From positions 1 to 64,000 of the forward strand of contig WHVA01000318.1 of NCBI GenBank assembly GCA_015179125.1: 64,000 nucleotides of DNA, read 5' to 3'. The position numbers and the translations under genes were made by a program. Shown here one piece after another: positions 23,148 to 33,484 of the stretch. Numbering within the stretch: position 1 is the first letter of the stretch; each line of letters starts with the position of its first letter. The notes under the pieces were generated by a model. The model ran no database searches. It had not been told where the DNA came from and saw only the letters and a list, made by a program, of their open reading frames with translations. The stretch is from Gautieria morchelliformis. Taxonomy: Eukaryota; Basidiomycota; Agaricomycetes; Gomphales; Gomphaceae.

Positions 23148-23886
23148 GGCGAAGGCACTCCTTCAGAGCCCTTCGCTGACAGCACAGAAAATAACTCGAA
23201 GGCTAAGGTAACAAAGATGAAGTATGAGAACTCACCAGTGATGCCTAAGTCCTCTTCTGGTCGAAGATAGAAATCTACAGGAAAGGCTCAAGATGATGAT
23301 CACAGCGAGGTCAAGTTTGCACAAGATGGACGTATGATAATTAAACTGGAGAATATACATGTGAATGTAGACTACTTATACCGAATGCTCATATGGTGCT
23401 AGCGAATAGGAAAGAGGCCGTCTGGAGTCAGGGTTGGATAGGGGTGTGCGGTCAGGATACATAGTAGATGAAATAGACATACAATAGAATGGAAGAGGGG
23501 TGCGAACATGAAACGACAGAGAGGAAAGAGGGCGAAGGCCCCTATGTACGAAAACACGCCTTGGGATTCCCTAATCCATCCAGTAGCGCGCATTGCCTTA
23601 AGGGCAATGCAGGTAAATAGGGTATTTACAGCTTTGTAGTCTTACAGCCAATAACGGTGGGGTGTCATATGACTAGTGCCCCCTGTACCTGTCTTCTAAT
23701 GTAGGTCAGCATCACTGCTGGTGGAGGGAGGGGATGAGGTCTGTAGACTTGTGTTTCCTGCAAGTTCCTGTGTGGCTTTGCTTTGGGTTCACTCCTTCAC
23801 TTGATTTGTGCCATTACTTCTTTTGATCTCCTCACCCCGGTGTGCTGGTCTGAGTTCTGGATGGGAGGTCAATCAAAAAGGTCATG
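23148..23886. other. Unassigned DNA 3' of the tandem pair
   Basis: A frame at about 23140-23270 (ending KYENSPVMPKSSSGRR) and a second block near 23293-23385 (HSEVKFAQDGRMIIKLENIH) look protein-like but match no family I know and are interrupted. They may be remnants of a retroelement. No gene is called. Confidence 0.35.
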
Positions 23887-24340
23887 TGATACAGCATATA
23901 TGAGTATTTAATATATATTTTAAGGGTATTAATTACAATGTATATGAATATATAGTATTATTTATAATGAGAATAATAGATTTTCTTGGAAGATTTTGTA
24001 TATATTTAAACATCTTGGAGATATATATGCATATGAGAGAGTATTAGACTACAATATGAAGTAATAGTACTTGGATAGAGATTTGTAATAGACACGAGTA
24101 GGAGTATTAGTATGAATAGTTATAAGGATATAGTGTATATTAAAAGTTGATACAAGAAATAAGAAGGCGTGTAAAAATAAGAGGTGTTCTTGTCAGTGGA
24201 GCCACAGCTTGGGAGGGCCAAAAGTAAAATTATTTATATCCTGACAATAAAATTGCCATATACTTTCACCCTCTGCTTTTCTATGATCTGAGAATAAAAT
24301 GGGTGAAGCTACATGTAATAAAAGGTTTCAACCATCCGCC
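23887..24340 (+). repeat. AT-rich dispersed repeat, copy 1
   Basis: About 450 bp shared with 30906-31456. Common blocks include ACAGCATATATGAGTAT, ATGAGAGAGTATTAGACTAC, GGAGTATTAGTATGAATAG and a 3' part with GAATAAAATGGGTGAA. Both copies end in CATCCGCC. There is no coding capacity; it behaves like a non-autonomous element. Confidence 0.75.
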
Positions 24341-24591
24341 ATGCACTATCCAGCATTGGTCTGCTGTGTGACCTCGCTTCCTGCAGACAGTGCAAGTCAT
24401 GATGTTGCTCCTCTTTTTTGAGGCTGCTGATAAGGCTGAGTATTGTAAAAACACTAAAACACACTGCTATATTCACTACAATAATGCTTAACACTAATTG
24501 AAGCCAGCTACTAATCTCCGAAAATGCATATATCCACTCGACCGATGACGCTAACACACCTACATCCAAATCCACTCAATCCACCCAGCAT

Positions 24592-24765
24592 CACTACTCC
24601 GATACCACCTTTACCTTGGGTTATCACCCCGAAGGCGATGGTCAAACCAAATATGTAAACCAAACTCTTGAACAATATCTCCATGTGTATTGCAACTCCC
24701 AACAAGACAACTGGTCTGAGTTGCTATAACTTGCCGAGTTTGAGTACAATAATGCTCCCACACTG
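24592..24765 (+). mobile_element. Ty3/gypsy integrase fragment (left part of the interrupted element 'Ty3-B')
   Basis: Translation gives [31 protein letters not shown] and LAEFEYNNAP, the C-terminal half of a Ty3 integrase core. The next residues of the family (SATTGISPFFANKG) are found only at 30866-30905, because a foldback element carrying a LINE lies between. The fossil is old and broken. Confidence 0.8.
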
Positions 24766-24917
24766 CAGGCATAGAAAGGTTTTCTGATCTGAAAAACTGT
24801 CAAAAAACTGTAAAGATTTTCCTAATGTTTTTACGATTTTTTATGTAAAAAAAACTATAATAAAATTTTATGTTTTTATTAGAATTTGTCGATCAAGAAA
24901 ATTGTAGGAAAACTTTC
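24766..24917. mobile_element. Foldback (palindromic) element, left half, split by LINE-E
   Basis: It begins ACTGCAGGCATA and follows the left arm of the intact copy at 37781-38187 (GTCTGAAAAACTGT-like block, TGTAAAGATTTTCC, TTAGAATTTGT, CAAGAAAATTGTA). It breaks off where the LINE-E 5' UTR begins. The right half resumes at about 30653. Confidence 0.8.
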
Positions 24918-25046
24918 TCACGCCCACCATAACACCCAAAAACACCAAAACACTTTTTTCCCTACACACGCCGTATAAAACGACGCGCAGAGCATTGTTA
25001 GTGAAAGATAGCAGCAGAACGTACCACTGCAACAAAAAGTGGGGAC

Positions 25047-26516
25047 ATGCCACCAAGCACAGACCCCACACCACCTGCCACGTCACAATCCCGCATGAGG
25101 GCCATCAACCAGCAAGGAGCGAACAAGTCCAGAGCCGAGCTGCTAGCAGACCCCTACGCCGCAGTACACACGAAGGAAGCGGCACGCACCTTCCTGGACA
25201 GACAGGGCTTCTTCGCCAAGGAAGAGCCCATGACAACAGAACTCCTCAGCCACATGCTCCTATCACTAGCCCACAGCACCTCGGGAAAGTCGCTACAGGA
25301 GGGGGTCAGATCGGTCGCGATACTCATGATGGAAGAGGCGGCGAAAAACCTGGGAGAGATAGTAGTCAAACACGTCGAAGGAAAGCTGAAAACAACTATC
25401 GAGAGGTTCAATGAGGCGACAGAGGTGGCGAGAAACCTAATGGAGGCTGCGCAGTTCTCCATGGAGGGGATGGCCAAGTTGGTTGAGGAGGCTTGCGAGC
25501 ACCAGCAAGGGACGAGAAGCCAGGGCACACAGGGAGGCGAGGCGGCGACATACGTGGCGGCGCTGAAGGGGAATGTCCCGCTCTCACACCCGAATACCCT
25601 AGCCAGGGCCAGAGCCAGAGAACGACAGTTACTGGTAGATAAGGACCCGATGGCAGAAAACGACACCCTGAAAGAGCTCACGGAGCTAGAGTTAGTTGCG
25701 AAGGCAAATGAGGCCGTGGAACAGATAAGCCAAATGGAGGAGGTCGAGAAGGAATGCTTCGTAGGGGCAAAGAGACTGACAAATGGGGGAATAGTCTTCG
25801 AGCTGCGGTCTGGGACAGCGACCAAGTGGCTACAGCAAAACAAGAGGAACTTCCTCGAGCATTTCAGTGGAACGGCGATCATCAAGGATTGAGCGGTATC
25901 GGTAATCATAGAATATGTTCCATTATCACACTCACCGGAAGCTTTTGCAGAGTTAAGAAAAATCGAAAGAGAATCCAGCTTGCCACCGGACACGCTGATA
26001 TCGACCAGGTGGATCAAGCCGATCCACAGGCGAACCAAAGGACAAAGATCTGCCCACATAATTGCCAAGTTCGCGAACATGGAAATGGCGAACAAAAGCA
26101 TCAGGGATGGAATAATCATATCAGGAAAGCGCACCTGGGCTAGGAGAATGAGAAGGGAACCGAGAAGGTGTCTAAAGTGTCAGAGGCACAACACAAGACA
26201 CATGGCGGCGGACTGCGGGGGACTCGAAACATGCGGCATGTGCGGCAAAGGGCACAGGACAGCGGGGTGCGAGGAGACAGGCCCAGGCAAATTTAGATGC
26301 GTCAACTGCGACAAACACGGCCACGCCTCATGGGACCGAACATGCCCCTCCTTCAGAGCCGCGTGCCAGGCAGCGGAGAAAGCCGATCCCGAACACACAT
26401 ACAAATACTTCCCAGACGAGCATCCCTGGACATGGGAACAGCAGGGACAGGTGATGGAAACCGAGGATGCAGGAGAAATATTCAGGACAATGAGAGCGCA
26501 AGAGGAAGTCAGATAG
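25047..26516 (+). pseudogene. LINE ORF1: coiled region and triple CCHC knuckles
   Basis: A nucleic-acid chaperone and RNA-packaging protein of the LINE. The ATG at 25047 follows GGGGAC and is the first in the element. The first 281 codons are helical and charged. A TGA at 25890-25892 interrupts the frame, and the same frame then continues AVSVIIEYVPLSHSPEAF to 26516, so the stop is a point change (CGA to TGA fits). The C-terminal part carries three knuckles: CLKCQRHNTRHMAADC, CGMCGKGHRTAGC and CVNCDKHGHASWDRTC. A block DEHPWTWEQQGQ near the end recurs in LINE-D as ENPWTWEQ. Intact length would be about 489 residues. Confidence 0.85.
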
Positions 26517-26731
26517 CAAAACGCGACAGAGCACCAAAGGAACACAGGAGGCGCAGAAGGGAGAGAACAGAGCAATCGAGGGCACAGGGGAGCAAACCCG
26601 CCAAGGGGACACAGGAACCAAGGATGGGCGAACCACCATGACAGACAGAGGCGACTGGATGAGTTCGGAATAACAGTTAGCCAACCGGAAGAGAGCTCGA
26701 GGGATGACGATGTCAACGACCAATACTGCGG

Positions 26732-29700
26732 ATGAATGAACACAACCTGAACAGAAGCAACCTGCGGATTAGACAACAAAACGTGAACAAGTCACTCATA
26801 GCGGTGAATGACCTAATAGCCAAATGCCCCCCTGAAGAATACGACATCATAGCTATTCAAGAACCGTATATAGACTTTCTGGGAAACGCCAGGGCATCCC
26901 CACATTGGTACTCAGTATATCCGCCAACACACTACCGAGACAAGAGCAAGCGCACGAGATCTATGATCCTAGTAAGTAAAAGGCTGGCCACAGACGCTTG
27001 GGTAGCGCTAGAAGTAGGGTCGCCAGACATCACGGCGGTGAAAGTCAAAACGCAAACCGGTGTCGTTCTAATATATAACATATACTGCGACTGTACTCAC
27101 TCACAAGGAATTAGAACCCTACAGAACCACATGCGAAGCCGAGCAGGACAAGAACAGACACAGCAAGAAGACGTCGACAGAGCAATATGGTTAGGTGACT
27201 TCAACAGACACCACCCGATATGGGACGAGCACAGAAACGCGCATCTATTCACAAGGAACAACTTAGACGAGGCCCAGATCCTACTCAACGCAGTGGCAGA
27301 CCACGACATGCATATGGCGCTCCCTAAAGAAATACCTACGCTAAGGGCCATGGCTACAGGAAATCACACGCGTACTGACAACGTCTTTATCTCCACAGAA
27401 ATGATAGAGCGTATCATAAGTTGCAAGACCATACCTGAGGACCAGCCAGCTAAGAGCGATCATTTCCCGATCGAGACACTCCTAGACGTTTCGCCGCCAA
27501 CAACGACCTACATACCAAAAGCCAACTACAGGGAGGTCGACTGGAACGTGTTCAACGAGGACCTGCAGCGAATGCTCAGGGCTAGCATCCCAGATCCATC
27601 GCTGAACCACAGAACTCAGTTCATGCAGCGCCTCGGAGAAGTGACGGCGGCGATCACGGAAGTGGCAGAGGACAGAGTGCCCAAGACTAAGCCCTCCCCA
27701 TACATGAAGCGATGGTGGTCTGCTGAACTGACACGCATCAGGACAGAAACCAGGAAGCTCGGATGAAAGTCATACGCTAGAAGGGACGATCCAAACGATA
27801 AAGTGCACGAGGACTACAAGGCATCCAGGAGCCGATACGCTGGAGCGATAGAGAAGTCCCCAAGCCAGCATACGACTACGCCCCAATCACAGATGAACAA
27901 ATCCGCAGGGCGATCCAAAAGCTCAACCCGTTCAAAGCAGCTGGAGCCAACGGTATCCCTAATGTCATGATCAAACAGTGCGCTGACGTCCTGCTGCCGT
28001 ACATAGGTCCATTATTCCGAGCAACAATCGAGCTAGACATATACCCACCCGAGTGGAGGGACTCGATTACCAGGGTGCTCCGCAAGCCGGGCAAGGCTGA
28101 CTACACGGTGCCCGGAGCATACCGGCCCATTGCACTGCTAGACACCATGGGGAAAGTACTGTCAGCGTGTATAGCGGAAGACCTGGTAATGACGGAGAGA
28201 CACCACCTTCTACCGGTGAACCATTTCGGATGCAGACCAGGCCGAACGACTACCGATGCGCTCCATTACATCCTCACAACTGCCAAAGATGCATGGAGGA
28301 GAGGCAGAGTGGTAGGGTTGCTATTCCTCGACATCAAAGGCGCGTTCCCCAGCATTGTGTTAGACAAACTGATACACAATATGAGAAAGAGGGGCATACC
28401 AGAGGAATACACGAGATGGATCCACAGAAGGGTAGAGGGGCGAACCACCACGATAAGTTTTGATGACCACACCGCGCCGGCAAGAATGGTCGGCAGAGGG
28501 ATGGACCAGGGATCCCCGGTGTCAGCCATAGCATACCAGTATTACAATGCCGACCTACTAGAGACAGTCAGAAATGCCAACAAAGAAGACTGCGTAGGAT
28601 TTGTGGACGACACTACCCTGATGGCAGAGGGAAAGGACCTGAAGCAGGCTTTCGACAAGCTCGCGGACATAATGAGCAGGACCATGGGGGTGGGTGACTG
28701 GGCTGAGGCGCACCAATGCTCCTTCGAGGTTAGCAAATTTGGACTTATGGGGCTCACCAGGAGAAGGGAAAAAGACCCAAGTGCACCCAAAAAGACCAGA
28801 CCGATCACGAGACCAACCATCAAGATCGGCTAGCAGATCATCATGCCGACGGCCGCGCACAAGTGCCTAGGAGTCATACTAGACCAAGAGCTGAGGTTCA
28901 GGGAGCACGTCAATTACGCGCTCAAAAAGGGGGAGAAATACCTGGCGCAATATAAGAGGCTTGCGAAGAACACAAGAGGGGTCAAAGCTAAGCACATGAG
29001 ACAATACTACCTAGCAGTCGCCATCCCGAGAATGCTGTACGCCGCTGACATTTTTCTTATACCAGGTACCAGAAACAGCAAAGGCACAAAAGGATACATA
29101 AATAAGCTGGCAAGGATACAGAGACAAGCAGCCCTGTCCATCACTGGAGCGATGAACACCACGGCGACCGACATGCTAGACGCACATGCCAACCTGCACC
29201 CCTTCCCATTACTGGTCGCCAAGATGGTACATAGAGCGGCGACAAGGATAGCTTGCCTACCAGGACACCACCCATTGGCGCCAAAAGCCCTGAAAGCCGT
29301 GAAGCGCTACGTGAAGAGACACAGGTCGCCGCTGCATGAAATAATGCACATCTACGACATGCAGCCCGAGAAGATGGAAAAAATACATACGGTGTGCTCC
29401 GGGCCCAAATGGGCCCCCGCTTTCGAGACACGCATACCCCATGACAAACAGCAGGCTATCGAAGAGCTAGAGGCTGACACAGCCGATGTCATAGTCTATA
29501 TGGACGGGTTGAGCATCGACGGAGGGGTGGGAGCAGCTGCGGTATTGTACAGAGGCGGCGTCGAGCAGAAGGCTGTAAGGCTATACATGGGCACAGAGCA
29601 GGACCACACAGTCTTCGAGGCCGAGCTAGTAGGGGCTGCCATGGGTGCGAAGCTCTTGAGCATGGAAAGGGGAAGGCGATATGTCATAGCAAGTGATAGT

Positions 29701-30399
29701 CGCGCGGCCATACAAACCACTAGAAGAGAGAAACAGATCCCGGCGCAATATCTTGTCAACGCAATACATCGACAAGTACAGGGACTGGTGAGGCAACAGC
29801 CACAGGCTACAGTGGTTATGAGGTGGGTGCCGGGACATGAGGGGGTGGAAGGGAACGAGAGAGCCGATGAGGAGGCAAAAAGGGCAGCAAGAGGGGAGAC
29901 CAGCGAGGAAAGGCACATACCAATAGAGTGCACAGGAATTCTGCCCAGAAGCAAGGCGGCAGAGCTTCAGAGATTCCAGGAACAAGTCAGACAGGAAGCA
30001 AAAAGCTACTTCAAGAGGTCGCTGAGAGCAAGGGTAGCGCACAAGATCTATCCGTCCATGCCATCCATCGCATACACCAAACTCATACACGGAATGCCAC
30101 GCGGACAAGCCAGCCTACTTATACAACTCAGGACGGGGCATGTGGGACTAAACAAGCACTTGCATAAGATTGGGAAGGTCAACACACCCAAGTGTCCAGG
30201 GTGCAGGCGAGCAGATGAAACCGTCTTTCACTTCCTGATTAGGTGTCCAGCCTACAGTGAGCAGAGAAGGACAATGGAGCGGGACCTCGGAAGAGCGGCC
30301 ACATCGGTCAAAACACTCCTGACCAGACCTAAGGCAATGAAACACCTCTTCAGGTATGTGCACGGCACAGGCAGATTCACCACGAAGCACGGAGACTAG
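26732..30399 (+). pseudogene. LINE ORF2: endonuclease, reverse transcriptase, RNase H, CCHC
   Basis: Endonuclease at 26732-27480: IRQQNVNKSLIAVNDLIAK, IAIQEPYIDFLG, LGDFNRHHPIWDE and AKSDHFPIE. The frame ends at TGA 27764-27766, but its continuation is homologous (CGA to TGA fits). Near 27857 the frame changes and the usual spacer between endonuclease and RT is missing, so an internal deletion of some tens of codons is likely. RT (about 27890-28830): ADYTVPGAYRPIALLDT, LLFLDIKGAFPSI, GMDQGSPVSA and FVDDTTLMAEG. TAG at 28831-28833 lies in an otherwise continuous frame (CAG to TAG fits). RNase H (29500-29880): VYMDGLSIDGGVGAA, FEAELVG, IASDSRAAI and WVPGHEGVEGNERADEEAK. The terminal knuckle is CPGCRRADETVFHFLIRC. 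Confidence 0.9.
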
Positions 30400-30652
30400 G
30401 AGACATCGGGAAGGGCAGAGCTGGAGGGACAGAAAAAACCGGAGACAAACGCGCAGGCGCGACACACGCACACTAACCACCCCGCTCACGAAGGCACGGA
30501 CTTGCCCAGGGCCTCGCCCATGGAGCACAGGCAGAGATAGAATAGGACAGGCTGGATAGACATATGTGTCGACGGGCGATTTGTAGAACACGTCTTACAT
30601 AGGGCTTGGCCCCAAAAGACGTTAAATTGGATGCAAAAGAAAAAAAAAATTT

Positions 30653-30865
30653 TTGTAAAAAAATTCAAAGTTTTTTGCAGGGTTTTTTATGGGTTTCTTT
30701 GTGTTTTCACAAAGAAACATATAAAAAACCCTGGAAAAACTTTAAACTTTTTTACAATTGTCTTGCTCAACAAATTCTAACAAAAACACTAAAAAATTTG
30801 GAATATCTTTACAGTTTTTTTAACAGTTTTTCAGACCAGAAAATTTTTATATGCCTCCAGTGCCA
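30653..30865. mobile_element. Foldback element, right half
   Basis: Starts in the left arm just before the centre (GTTTTTTGCAGGGTTTTTTA), passes through the central hairpin (GTTTCTTTGTG and its complement CACAAAGAAAC) and runs down the right arm to TTTTATATGCCTCCAG. Together with 24766-24917 it makes up one copy of the element at 37781-38187. Confidence 0.85.
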
Positions 30866-31712
30866 GGGCCACCACCGGCATTTCCCCATTCTTTGCCAAC
30901 AAGGGAGGATATTCATAATGGTTATAATACAGCATATATGAGTATATAATATATACTATAAGAGTATTAATAACAACATATAGGAATATATAGTAGTATT
31001 TATAAGGAGAATAATAGATGTTATTAGATTATTCCGTATATATTTAAACATCTCGAAGGTATATATACATATGAGAGAGTATTAGACTACAAGATAGAGT
31101 AACAGATACTTGGAGAGATACTTGTAACAGATATGAGTAGGAGTATTAGTATGAATAGTTATAATGAGAGAGTATTAGACTACCATATGGAGTAATAGTA
31201 GTTGTCTAGATATTTGTAATATATATGAATAGTTACAATGATATAGTGTATATTAAAAGTGGGTAGAAAAAATAAGAAGAGGTGTAAAAATAAGAATGGG
31301 CGTTCTCGTCGGCGGAGCGGCCGCTCGGGGAGTGACAAAAGAAAATTTATTTATATCCCAACAATAAGATTGGCATGTACTTTCATCCTCTTCTTTTCTA
31401 TAATTTGAGAATAAAATGGGTGAACTACAGGTAATAAAAATTTGTGAGCATCCGCCAAGGGCTACAACCTGAACCTCACACACCGTTCACCCCAAATGGG
31501 ACCTCGCTTCCTCTTGGGCCTGAGACTTTGCAGTTGACCTTGACCAGCTTCATGCTGCCTGTAAAGAGCAAATCAAATCCGCTCAGTCTTAGTATCATGT
31601 CTAGGCTGATGCACATCGTGCTCCTGCTCCAAAGCTCATGATTGGATCCTTTGCATTTGTAAAAGCGCAGTTCTTCCAGACAACCCAGCCCTCAAAGAAG
31701 CTGGCTGAAAAG
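30866..31712 (+). mobile_element. Ty3/gypsy 'Ty3-B' integrase continuation, interrupted by the AT-rich repeat
   Basis: 30866-30905 encodes ARATTGISPFFANKG and resumes after the repeat at about 31457 with KGYNLNLT. At 31530-31712 it continues with FAVDLDQLHAACKEQIKSAQ and SFAFVKAQFFQTTQPSKKLA, the region after the integrase core. The parts align with the same region of the Ty3 element at 40199-44567 (NNAPSATTGISPFFANKGYH). It is old and broken and ends where an LTR-like sequence starts at 31713. Confidence 0.75.
30906..31456 (+). repeat. AT-rich dispersed repeat, copy 2, with target duplication
   Basis: A 551-bp insertion inside the Ty3-B integrase. Both sides carry AAGGG (30901-30905 and 31457-31461; 6 bp if the preceding C is counted), and the interrupted coding sequence resumes cleanly. 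It is the second copy of the repeat at 23887-24340. The first about 16 bp of this copy have no clear counterpart in copy 1. The ends are not TG..CA, so it is not a typical solo LTR. Confidence 0.75.
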
Positions 31713-32440
31713 TGTTAGAATAAATGGGATAAACCAATTTCATTATATTCTATTCTATTGGTCTAATACATAGCTAATGGTTTTGTTAAATTGACAATTG
31801 ACTCAAGCCGGGGTATCAGTCTAGAAATCAATGCGCCACACTGGCATTGGTACCTGCCTCAGAAAGCAGCTGCCTGGGTGCCAGGTTAGAAAATACTAAC
31901 AGATAGGTACATACTCAAACACCGGTGCATATATGCACCAGCAGCACTTGCTCACACTGGGTGCCCCTTTTGTTCTAGTATAGCTTTGTTTACTAGTTAA
32001 ATGGCTAGGAAATGTGTATAGAACCTCAGGCAGTAAATCTCCAACCTGGCACTATTGTTTAGGCCCACTGAGGCCATTGCTGGCTCACTGAAGTCATAGT
32101 TCCCGGTATTTTGACTGGACGTTGTTGACAGTCAGGTGTTAGCTGTAGTTGTCACTGCACACAGCATTCATGCATACAACCGTTGTGGATTCTCATCTCT
32201 ATTCTCTCTATGCCTCTCTACAAACCTCATGATCCCTCATACACGTACACATCCCCATCCTGCAAGACTTTCAACAGTACTATCCCATCCACTAAGGAAG
32301 ATGGTCGGTCTTTCAGTAGCTTACCATCCTCGCTATGGATACCTCAACTGGACATTCGAGCTACCTTCTCTCCTGCTGGGGTTAATCTACCATCTTCGCC
32401 AATCATTAGATCAAAGACCTTTTCATTGTAAATCTCTGAA
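31713..32440 (+). other. Probable LTR-like insertion between Ty3-B and the kinesin remnant
   Basis: The sequence starts TGTTAGAATAAATGGGATA, a start also seen on the minus strand at about 22133, and contains a GGTGCATATATGCACC palindrome near 31923. The kinesin frame is lost on its other side at about 32465. This fits an element that ended up in the kinesin gene, but I could not identify a matching end or a target duplication. Confidence 0.4.
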
Positions 32441-33484
32441 TATGATAGCCAAATGGGGTGTGTATTCATAGTTTCGATCGACTTCGACGATATAGGTGGA
32501 TTGAGAAAACGCCCGATTTAGTATGGCATGCTCACTAGTCTCATTTCTGTCCTGAATATCTATTTGCTTGGCAATGACGCCGGCCAGAACGCTTTGGTCG
32601 GCGTTTACGGGGAGATCAAAAGGTTTTTGAGACGCGTCGAGCTGAGCAAGGCTGGAGCGTGCACTAGCCAGCGCTTCGCCATCATACTCCACTCCAGCTA
32701 AACAGACTGGTCGGAACTACTGCAGCATCAGTAAGCTACCGTTAGCCTCTGTTACATCACATACCGGTGCATCACTGTGTAAGCCATCCACACTATTGAA
32801 TACAACATTGAGCGTTCTCGGCAGCAAGCCGCCTTGCCCTTTACCGCTCCCACCTTGTATAGTATGTGTCTTCCCCGAGTTGGTGACACCGTATGCAAAC
32901 AAAAGACCGTTTTCCCTGCTAGCGAGTTGCAAACCAGCGGAAGCGCGGCATGGGTAAAGAATTCTGCTTGCTGAGTTCCGGAAGAAAGACTTTGGAGAAT
33001 GTGTATGCAGAATAAGTGGATACAGGGCGAAAGCGGGAAGTAGATGGGGATGGGTCAGTGATTTGAACTGCTGTACTCGATAGGGCAGATAGATGTGGAG
33101 TCGAAGGGTTCCTCAGAGCTCTGTGGTCTGATGCGAAGGAAGGCCTGTAGCCACTTCCACTAAGTACTCAACGCATTTTGAAGAGAACCATAAAACACCT
33201 TGATAGCATCCAATTCTATGTCTTCTTTGCCTTTCCTTACCTTCCGGCCCTTAAGTTTGGTCTTAGGAGCCACAGGTTTCTTAACTGTGCCTATTGGTGT
33301 AGAGAGGGCGTTATCACGATTCCACGGTGGTTTTCTCGCAGGGTGTTGCCACTGGGTCAACTACGTGCGTGGTATGCTTGGTCTTGCTTGCGGCACGTGT
33401 TGCCCTGGCCGTCTGAGGACGGTCTGTAGGAACATTGGCGCGTGCGGAAGAACGAGTCGCTGGAGTTGTATTTCTAGATGCCAT
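32441..33484 (-). pseudogene. Kinesin-6-type motor protein gene, N-terminal part, broken
   Basis: Minus-strand frames encode MASRNTTPATRSSARANVP at 33484, a basic segment (KLKGRKVRKGKEDIEL), LQAFLRIRPQSSEEPFD (first motor strand), SAYTFSKVFLPE, then the ATP-binding loop FAYGVTNSGKTHTIQGG and LLPRTLNVVFNSVDGLHSDA. A plausible 48-nt intron lies at 32764-32717. Downstream are RPVCLAGVEYDGEALASAR and YIVEVDRNYEY, followed by loss of similarity. A long insert between the P-loop region and the rest of the motor is typical of kinesin-6 (MKLP/KIF20-23) proteins, which act in cytokinesis. The frame changes several times (near 33330, 33180 and in the 33000-32930 stretch) and most of the motor domain is missing. 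A functional paralogue elsewhere is expected because the role is usually essential. Confidence 0.75.

Larger units (their letters stand above)
24918..30652 (+). mobile_element. LINE-E: nearly full-length Tad1-like LINE with ORF1, endonuclease, RT, RNase H
   Basis: A 5.7-kb element with a 5' UTR of about 130 bp, ORF1 (25047-26516), ORF2 (26732-30399) and a short 3' UTR ending in an A-run. It sits inside a foldback element; the flanks both contain a TTGTA..AAA..TT-like stretch of about 14 nt, a diverged target duplication. The order EN-RT-RNase H-CCHC and RT motifs such as FGCRPGRTTTDA and FVDDTTL fit fungal Tad1-type elements. The element is inactive through three in-frame stops and one deletion with frame change. 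Confidence 0.9.

Noticed and set aside
25154-26134. A 326-codon minus frame
   Set aside because: It is the antisense of LINE-E ORF1 and shows only Ser/Leu-rich translation produced by the complementary strand.
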